NCBI GenBank assembly: GCA_002345845.1
Contig: DDWF01000063.1
Span: 1 to 9,915, forward strand
Direction of reading: 5' to 3'
Source of the DNA: Betaproteobacteria bacterium UBA2293
GTDB lineage: Bacteria; Pseudomonadota; Gammaproteobacteria; Burkholderiales; Rhodocyclaceae
DNA length: 9,915 bases
The position numbers and the translations under genes are program-made. Of the stretch, positions 1 through 4,828 are shown one piece after another. Numbering within the stretch: the stretch's first letter is position 1; each line of letters opens with the position of its first letter. The notes under the pieces are model-generated. The model ran no database searches. It was not told the DNA's origin and worked only from the letters and a program-made list of their open reading frames with translations.

Positions 1-1718
1 TGCAAAAGATGGGTGGCGGTGTGGTGCCGGGCGGTGCTTAGTCTGGCTGCTTGATCAACCGAGGCGGTGACCTCGTCCCTGAGTTTTATGGAACCGGAGA
101 TGATCTCGGCATGGTGCACCGTGGACCCGTTGAAGGCTTTGACCGAGTTCAGCACCTTGATCCGGCAGCTGGCATTCTCCAGAAATCCTATATCCCCGGA
201 CTGGCCGCCGCCCTCGCCGTAGAACGGGGTGTTCTCCAGCGTGATGTCCACGGTCTGGCCCTTCTCGACCTTATCGATGGGCAGTTCCTTGATGTATATT
301 CCGCTGACTCTGGTCTTCTGCACCAGGCTGTTATAGCCCACGAAAACGCAATTTGGATAGTCCACTTCTTTGGCCGCGGTAAAAGTAACCTCGCCCCGGG
401 CCGCCCGGGCCCGATCCCGCTGTCCGGTCATGGCCTGCTGGAAGCCGTCGGAATCAACCGTCAAACCCTGCTCTTCGGCCATCACCTGGGTCAGATCCAG
501 CGGAAAGCCAAAAGTGTCGTATAGTTTGAAGGCATCGGGGCCGGAGATAACCTTGTCCTTGGATGATTTCAGTTTTGATGCGATCTGTTCGAACAGCGAA
601 AGCCCCAGGTCCAGGGTCTCGCCGAACCGCTCCTCCTCGGTCTTGATCACCATGGCGATGTGCTCGTGCCGCTGTTTGATGTCGGGATAGGCTTCGCCCA
701 TGATGTCGATGACGGTTGAGGCCAGCCGGTGAAGGAACGGCTGCTTTAGCCCCAGCAGGCGCCCGTGCCGGGCGGCCCGCCGCAGGATGCGCCGGGCCAC
801 ATAGCCCCGTCCCTCGTTTGACGGCAGCACCCCGTCCCCGATGGTGAACACCAGCGCCCGGATGTGGTCGGCGACCACCCGGAAGGACATGCCCACGGGG
901 CCGCTGGAATACTTTTTGCCGGATAGTTCCCCGGTCTGCTTGATGATGGGAGTAAAAAGATCCGTGGCGTAGTTGGAGTCCTTGTTCTGCAGCACCCGGA
1001 CCAGACGCTCAAAGCCCATTCCGGTGTCCACGTGCCTGCTGGGCAGGTCCTTCAGCGTGCCGTCCGGGCCGCGTTCGTACTGGATGAACACCAGGTTCCA
1101 GATCTCCACGAACCGCCCGCAGCCGTCGGCGTTGACCCCGCAGACATGCCCGTCCCTGCCGGACTTGGGACAGGTGCCTTCCCCCATGTCCATGTGTATC
1201 TCGGAGCAGGGTCCGCAGGGGCCGGTCTCGCCCATCTCCCAAAAATTGTCCTTCTCGCCGTGGCGGCTGATGTGCGAATGGTCGATGCCGGTCTGGGTCT
1301 TCCAAAAGCCGAAGGACTCCTCGTCGGTCACGTAGACCGTGGCGTACAGCCTGTCTTTTGGCAGTTTCCAGACCCCGGTCAGCAGTTCCCAGGCCCAGCC
1401 GATGGCTTCCTTCTTGTAATAGTCGCCAAAGGACCAGTTGCCCAGCATCTCAAAGAAGGTGTGGTGGGTGTGGTCCTTGCCCACCTCCTCCAGGTCGTTA
1501 TGCTTGCCCGAGACCCGCAAAACCTTCTGGCTGTCGGCCGCCCGTTTGTAATCGCGGGTCTCGGCTCCCAGAAAGATCTTCTTGAACTGGTTCATCCCGG
1601 CGTTGGTGAACAGCAGGGTTGGATCCTCATGCGGCACCAGCGAACTGGAGGCGACAATCTGATGCCCCTTGGCGGCAAAGAAGTCGAGGAACTGCTGGCG
1701 GATTTCGGAGCTTTTCAT
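1..1718 (-). CDS. alaS: Alanyl-tRNA synthetase (AlaRS), 5' portion, truncated by the window edge; apparently chimeric
   Basis: Charges tRNA-Ala with alanine in the cytoplasm and hydrolyses mischarged Ser/Gly-tRNA-Ala. The frame is open without a stop from the ATG at 1718 to the left edge, 572 codons of a protein usually about 870 aa. Visible landmarks in order: the N-terminal class II core, the KHNDLEEVG and HHTFFEMLGNWSFGDY stretches, TGPCGPCSE at residues 165-173, DTGMGFERL, the motif-3 region with NEGRGYVARRILRRAARHGR, and at the cut end the start of the editing site (H566 and H570 of an HxxxH). An insert after TGPCGPCSE carries three cysteines (C183, C193, C200). The start is supported by the conserved MKSSEIRQQFLDFF opening and an AGAGG about 10 bases upstream. 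Residues 1-46 look Rhodocyclales-like. From about residue 47 the protein resembles deep-branching or FCB-type AlaRS and uses AGG, AGA, CTA and ATA codons, none of which occurs before codon 47. Identity as alaS is certain; integrity is doubtful. Confidence 0.96.
   Translation of the reverse strand, partial: MKSSEIRQQFLDFFAAKGHQIVASSSLVPHEDPTLLFTNAGMNQFKKIFLGAETRDYKRAADSQKVLRVSGKHNDLEEVGKDHTHHTFFEMLGNWSFGDYYKKEAIGWAWELLTGVWKLPKDRLYATVYVTDEESFGFWKTQTGIDHSHISRHGEKDNFWEMGETGPCGPCSEIHMDMGEGTCPKSGRDGHVCGVNADGCGRFVEIWNLVFIQYERGPDGTLKDLPSRHVDTGMGFERLVRVLQNKDSNYATDLFTPIIKQTGELSGKKYSSGPVGMSFRVVADHIRALVFTIGDGVLPSNEGRGYVARRILRRAARHGRLLGLKQPFLHRLASTVIDIMGEAYPDIKQRHEHIAMVIKTEEERFGETLDLGLSLFEQIASKLKSSKDKVISGPDAFKLYDTFGFPLDLTQVMAEEQGLTVDSDGFQQAMTGQRDRARAARGEVTFTAAKEVDYPNCVFVGYNSLVQKTRVSGIYIKELPIDKVEKGQTVDITLENTPFYGEGGGQSGDIGFLENASCRIKVLNSVKAFNGSTVHHAEIISGSIKLRDEVTASVDQAARLSTARHHTATHLL
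1578..1610. other. Probable junction (assembly chimera or recombination) inside alaS
   Basis: This segment encodes residues 37-47 of AlaRS (FTNAGMNQFKK), one of the most conserved stretches of the family. To its right (codons 1-36 and everything to 9915) the sequence is consistent with one betaproteobacterial genome. To its left the protein has lineage markers of a distant AlaRS (SQKVLRVSGKHNDLEEVG instead of the proteobacterial [18 protein letters not shown]) and different rare-codon use. A short near-identical stretch shared by two genomes is where assemblers or homologous recombination would join them. This is inferred from remembered family sequences. Confidence 0.55.
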
Positions 1719-1760
1719 GAGCTGGCGGCCTCTAAGGCGGGGGAATACGAAACCCGCGAT

Positions 1761-1793
1761 TTTAAAAGAAAAACCCGCCGGACGGCGGGTTTT
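1761..1793 (-). terminator. Rho-independent terminator of the minus-strand small-protein gene
   Basis: Read on the minus strand, AAAACCCGCC, a 4-base loop GTCC and GGCGGGTTTT form a perfect 10-bp hairpin (1770-1793). A run of mostly T follows (TTTTTCTTTT, down to about 1764). It starts 20 bases after the stop codon of the gene at 1814-2167 and lies 43 bases before the alaS start. It therefore separates that gene from alaS. The plus strand has only four T after the stem, so terminator function is best supported on the minus strand. Confidence 0.88.
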
Positions 1794-1813
1794 GCTGGCC
1801 GGGCGGGCGGCGC

Positions 1814-2167
1814 TCAGCGGCGTGCCGGGCGATCGATACGACCATTGTGATTGTAGTCGTGCTGGCGGTCATGCTTCTGCACGGCAATACGGCGACTCTG
1901 CACGTCCTGGGCCTGGTGCAGGCGCAACCGCTCCTGGCGGGTGACGACGCCGTCAGCGTTGGCCCGTGTTTCGATGTTGTCGACACGCTGCTGGCCGAGC
2001 TCCAGGCGATTGGCCTCGCGGGCAGTCAGGCTGCCGGAGGCGACGCCCTGGTCAATACGGATCTCCTGATTCAGCTGACGCTGGTCGACACGCGGCGTAT
2101 CGGCCTGAGCCAGGGCCAAGGTTGGAAAGACGGCGATCAGGGCAAGAATGGCATGGCGGGATTTCAT
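1814..2167 (-). CDS. Small exported protein with EF-hand-like motifs (hypothetical)
   Basis: A 117-aa protein with a clear Sec signal peptide: MKSR, then a hydrophobic stretch ending in LALAQA, with predicted cleavage after about residue 20. The mature part is highly charged and glutamine/arginine rich, probably helical: RVDQRQLNQEIRIDQGVASG, then a LTAREANRLE helix. It contains two EF-hand-like loops, NADGVVTRQE near residues 75-84 and DYNHNGRID near residues 104-112, both with the D/N-x-D/N-G spacing of calcium-binding loops. I recognise the pattern as a common uncharacterised betaproteobacterial periplasmic family, from memory; its function is unknown. A strong Shine-Dalgarno (GGAGGA, 5 bases upstream) fixes the ATG. 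The gene is followed by a good terminator and preceded by ugpQ on the same strand with a 107-base gap. It is probably its own transcription unit or the last gene of the ugp unit. Confidence 0.85.
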   Translation of the reverse strand: MKSRHAILALIAVFPTLALAQADTPRVDQRQLNQEIRIDQGVASGSLTAREANRLELGQQRVDNIETRANADGVVTRQERLRLHQAQDVQSRRIAVQKHDRQHDYNHNGRIDRPARR

Positions 2168-2171
2168 GGTT

Positions 2172-2206
2172 TCCTCCGGGTGGCTAGGTGATGGTGGACA
2201 CCCGGA
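2172..2206 (-). promoter_or_regulatory. Inverted repeat overlapping the ribosome binding site of the small exported protein
   Basis: Two perfect 8-base arms, TCCGGGTG (2175-2182) and CACCCGGA (2199-2206), are separated by 16 bases. In the minus-strand mRNA the downstream arm overlaps the Shine-Dalgarno GGAGGA (2172-2177). If the hairpin forms it would partly hide the ribosome binding site. A TTTAAT (2206-2211, minus strand) at the outer edge could be a weak -10 box, but no good -35 is present. The inverted repeat is directly visible; the regulatory role is inference. Confidence 0.4.
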
Positions 2207-2274
2207 TTAAAGCGCAAGGCAGGCCAGAAAAATGCCACGCAGATGCAAGGCTTTGTAAGCCGATGTTTCGCGAA

Positions 2275-2991
2275 CTACCCGGCCTGACCGGCAAAAAGGT
2301 CAAGCCGGTCGGTGAAAAAGGCGCTGACACCGCGATCGAGGAGGGCCTGCGCCGCAACCGGATCGTTGACCGTATAGCAAACCACCGGCACACCGAGAGT
2401 AGCGGCCTGATGCAATACCTCAGCAGACAGATTATCCGCATCGCAGTGCAAGGCAGTGGCCTGCAGCTGCGTGAACAGCAGAGTCCAGTCGGCGGGAACG
2501 ACCTCGAACAACAGGCTGCGCGGCAAGGCCGGCGCGAGGTCGCGGGCAATCTTGATCGCCTCGGGGACGAAGGAGGAAATCAGCACTTGGTCGGGAGCGT
2601 CGTACCAGATTTCGGCTGCCAGCCGCGCCACCTTCTCGGCCGTCGCCCGTTCATGGCCAGCCGCCGGCTTGATCTCGACATTGGCCAGCAGGCCAAGCGC
2701 GCGGCACACCCGGGCAGCCTCGATGAAATGCGGGATGGACTCGCCATTGCCGGCGTCGAGGGCGAAAAGCTCGCCATCGCCGGTCTCGCAGACACGGCCC
2801 CGACCGTTGGTGGTGCGCTCCAGGGTTTCATCGTGAATGAGCACCGGCGTACCGTCAGCAGTCAGCATCACATCAAACTCGACGGCGCGAAAACCCATGG
2901 CCGCCGCCAGGCGGATGCCGGCCAGCGTGTTTTCGGGCGCCAACACCCCGCCACCGCGGTGGGCAATCCAGCGCGGCAGCGAGAACGACAT
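2275..2991 (-). CDS. ugpQ: Glycerophosphodiester phosphodiesterase (UgpQ-type)
   Basis: Hydrolyses glycerophosphodiesters (such as glycerophosphocholine or -ethanolamine) to sn-glycerol 3-phosphate and an alcohol. It belongs to the GDPD family with a TIM-barrel fold. At 238 aa it is close to the ~247 aa of E. coli UgpQ. No signal peptide is seen, so it is cytoplasmic like UgpQ. The active-site signature is complete: H11-R12 and E20-N21 of AHRGGGVLAPENT, E38 and D40 of AVEFDVMLT, H53-D54 of LIHDETLERTTNG, and E106/K108 of NVEIKP. The loop after LDAG is shorter than I recall in relatives (LDAGNGESIP, without the usual W-x-x-P insert), without loss of catalytic residues. The start ATG overlaps the ugpB stop as TGATG, so translation is probably coupled. 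Its position directly behind ugpB supports the UgpQ assignment over other GDPDs. Confidence 0.93.
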   Translation of the reverse strand: MSFSLPRWIAHRGGGVLAPENTLAGIRLAAAMGFRAVEFDVMLTADGTPVLIHDETLERTTNGRGRVCETGDGELFALDAGNGESIPHFIEAARVCRALGLLANVEIKPAAGHERATAEKVARLAAEIWYDAPDQVLISSFVPEAIKIARDLAPALPRSLLFEVVPADWTLLFTQLQATALHCDADNLSAEVLHQAATLGVPVVCYTVNDPVAAQALLDRGVSAFFTDRLDLFAGQAG

Positions 2992-4274
2992 CAGAAGGGC
3001 TGCGCCTTCTTCAACCCCGGCCGCGACAGGAGAATACCGTTGCCCCGCGTGACCGAATTGTCGAGCGCCGCCTTGGCCGGCTTGCCGTCAGCCCAGACCG
3101 CTTCCAGCTCCTCGTTGGTGATCACCAGCAACGGTTCAATATTGGCCACACGCATGTCGGTCTTCGACCCTTCGCCCTTGAGCGATGCGAAAGCCACATC
3201 CAGCGTCCGGTCGTCATCGCGCAGCAGGTCGCTGTGCGAGGCGGCACGGGCCGCCGCAGTCAGCGGCAGACCGCCGTGACGGCGGACCAGTTCGACCTGG
3301 ATTTCTGGCGACAGGAGGAAAGAAACGAACTTGGCAGCCACCTTGTACTCGGCCTTGGAGCGACCGGCGCCAATCCACAATGAGGCGCCATCGGCCAGCG
3401 TCGTGCGCCGGCCACCGTACACATCGTCATGGTGCGGCAGCGGTGCAACGCCCAGCTCGACGCCCTTGGCCTCCTTGAAATCGGCGTGCTCACGCGAGTC
3501 GGTGGTGATCATCGCGCACTTGCCTTCGTTGAACTTGCCGCTCGCCTCGTCGCGCCGACCAAAAAGCTGGAAGTACCCGGCCTTGGTCCAAGTCGCCATC
3601 ATGGCAATGTGCTTGACCTGCGGCAGACCGTTGAAGCTCAGTTGCCCCTTGTCGGTGGCTGCCGGCACGCCGGAGAGGGCGCTGACATTATCGACATGGA
3701 CCCAGACCGGCCACGACGAGGTGTAGGGACAGGCGTAACCGGCGCCCTGCAACTTGTCGAGCACGCCCTGCATCTCGAACCAGGTGACCGGCGGACGCTC
3801 GGGGTCGAGGCCGGCCTTGCGGAAGGCATTCTTGTTGTAGAACAGCACCGGAGTCGAGTAGACCAGCGGCAGGGCGACCAGGCGCCCCCGTCGGTCGACG
3901 ACGCCGGCCTTCAGGTCGCGCGAGATGTCGGCCAGGTTCAGTTTCTGCCCGGCACTGGAGAGCATCTGGTGTAGCGGCACGAAATTCTTCGGCTGACTGA
4001 GCACATCACCGACATCGGAACGGCGGATCAGGTTGAGCGTCGCCGGCTTGGCGCCCTTCTCCAGACGCTGCACGGTCAATGCCGCACCGTTCTGCTTGTT
4101 GAAGCGATCGACGACCTCCTGCAGCCGCTCTTCGGCCTGCGCGCCCAGATTGTGGGCCAGAACGGGGGCCACGGTCGCTGGCACGGCAACAGGCTTGGCC
4201 GCATGAGCGGGCGCAAACAGGGCGGCGAGAAGGGCAGCGATGGGGGCAACAAGGAGGGAACGAGAATGGCGCAA
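2991..4274 (-). CDS. ugpB: UgpB-like periplasmic sn-glycerol-3-phosphate / glycerophosphodiester binding protein
   Basis: Substrate-binding component of an ABC importer, 427 aa (E. coli UgpB is ~438 aa). A signal peptide spans about residues 1-25 ([19 protein letters not shown]). From about residue 115 the similarity to UgpB is plain: [24 protein letters not shown], the W-x-x-W pair in [11 protein letters not shown] (aromatic residues at the ligand pocket in UgpB), QVKHIAMM, a [17 protein letters not shown] stretch, GGASLWIG-like DGASLWIG, and a C-terminal NEELEAVW. The N-lobe is divergent: the FWHSMEG segment of E. coli UgpB is replaced by [14 protein letters not shown]. The start is TTG at 4274; the frame has an in-frame TAA upstream, no ATG or GTG before it, and a GGAG 8 bases upstream. 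No UgpA, UgpE or UgpC genes lie beside it. The ligand could differ from that of classical UgpB. Confidence 0.88.
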   Translation of the reverse strand: [427 protein letters not shown]

Positions 4275-4282
4275 GTCAGGTA

Positions 4283-4286
4283 CTCC
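4283..4286 (-). promoter_or_regulatory. Ribosome binding site deciding the TTG start of ugpB
   Basis: GGAG on the minus strand lies 8 bases before the TTG at 4274. The reading frame closes upstream at a TAA within about 40 bases, with no ATG or GTG in between. The next in-frame ATG lies far inside the mature protein, which would remove the signal peptide, so TTG is the only sensible start. Confidence 0.7.
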
Positions 4287-4306
4287 GGTAAGGCGGTAAA
4301 ACCATG

Positions 4307-4312
4307 ATTATA
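4307..4312 (-). promoter_or_regulatory. Putative -10 box (TATAAT) of the ugpB-ugpQ unit
   Basis: A perfect TATAAT on the minus strand lies 32 bases before the ugpB start, within the 97-base divergent region between ugpB and the lipoprotein gene. No TTGACA-like -35 stands at 16-18 bases; the nearest candidates (GAAACC, AACCAG) are weak. It may need an activator, as expected for a phosphate- or carbon-regulated ugp promoter, but no Pho box is evident to me. The plus-strand promoter of the divergent gene is not obvious. Confidence 0.42.
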
Positions 4313-4371
4313 GTCCTCGCTCGCCGCCCCTGGTTTCGCCATATCATTTTGAATGTGCGAGAATTCATTTC

Positions 4372-4791
4372 ATGATTACGCGCGCCTTCCTTATCGTCGC
4401 CACCGCCTTGGCCCTGGCCGGTTGCGAACAGATCAACAACAAACTGGGGCTCGTTGACCCGGCGGTCAAGGAGGCCAAAACAGAAGCCGAAGCGCAGGCG
4501 GTAGGTAGCGCCTGCCGTCACTCCGGCCGGGCCATCGAGGATTGTTACGCCATTTACGGCTGGCTACCCAAGGCCGGCGTCTATGCAGGCTGGCGCCAGA
4601 TGGACGAATACATGCGCGAAAACAAGATCGAGACGATCGCTCCGCAACTGCCACCGCCCGAACCGCCGGGAACCAAGAAACGCCGGCCAGCGCCGGCAGA
4701 GGTGACTGAACCAGCGGGCGAACCAGCTAGTGCCAAGCCGCCGGCGATGGAGGAAAGCAAGCCGGCCGCAATACCTGCTGCCGGCAAATGA
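4372..4791 (+). CDS. Small proline-rich lipoprotein (hypothetical)
   Basis: A 139-aa protein with a lipoprotein signal: MITR, a hydrophobic segment, and the lipobox LAGC with the lipidated cysteine at residue 18. Residue 19 is Glu, not Asp, so outer-membrane sorting is expected. The folded part (about 20-90) has two further cysteines, C48 and C58 (SACRHSGRAIEDCY), which could form a disulfide, and a Trp/Tyr-rich segment (YGWLPKAGVYAGWRQMDEYM). The tail (about 92-139) is rich in Pro, Ala, Glu and Lys and is probably disordered or wall-spanning. I recall similar uncharacterised lipoproteins in betaproteobacteria but no function. The ATG has only a weak Shine-Dalgarno. It lies 37 bases before the sensor kinase on the same strand, so co-transcription, and possibly a role next to that sensor in the periplasm, is plausible but unproven. 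Confidence 0.87.
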   Translation: MITRAFLIVATALALAGCEQINNKLGLVDPAVKEAKTEAEAQAVGSACRHSGRAIEDCYAIYGWLPKAGVYAGWRQMDEYMRENKIETIAPQLPPPEPPGTKKRRPAPAEVTEPAGEPASAKPPAMEESKPAAIPAAGK

Positions 4792-4828
4792 CCCCCTCCC
4801 TGCCGCAGGCCCGCAGCGGAAATAGGAC

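Noticed and set aside
51..524. Plus-strand frames in the first 700 bases
   Set aside because: The minus strand here encodes the AlaRS catalytic tail and the start of the editing domain continuously; these frames have no motifs of their own.
1032..1850. A 272-codon plus-strand frame opposite alaS
   Set aside because: It is antisense to an unmistakable AlaRS frame and runs through the terminator hairpin into the next gene.
2249..2261. Small palindrome GGCTT-TGT-AAGCC downstream of ugpQ as a terminator
   Set aside because: The stem is only 5 bp and no T-run follows on the minus strand.
2188..3279. A 363-codon plus-strand frame across ugpQ and the end of ugpB
   Set aside because: It crosses two genes with complete family signatures on the other strand, and its product has no domain character.
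4292..4371. Pho box in the ugpB/lipoprotein divergent region
   Set aside because: No pair of CTGTCAT-like repeats at 11-base spacing could be found by eye, so phosphate control is not claimed.
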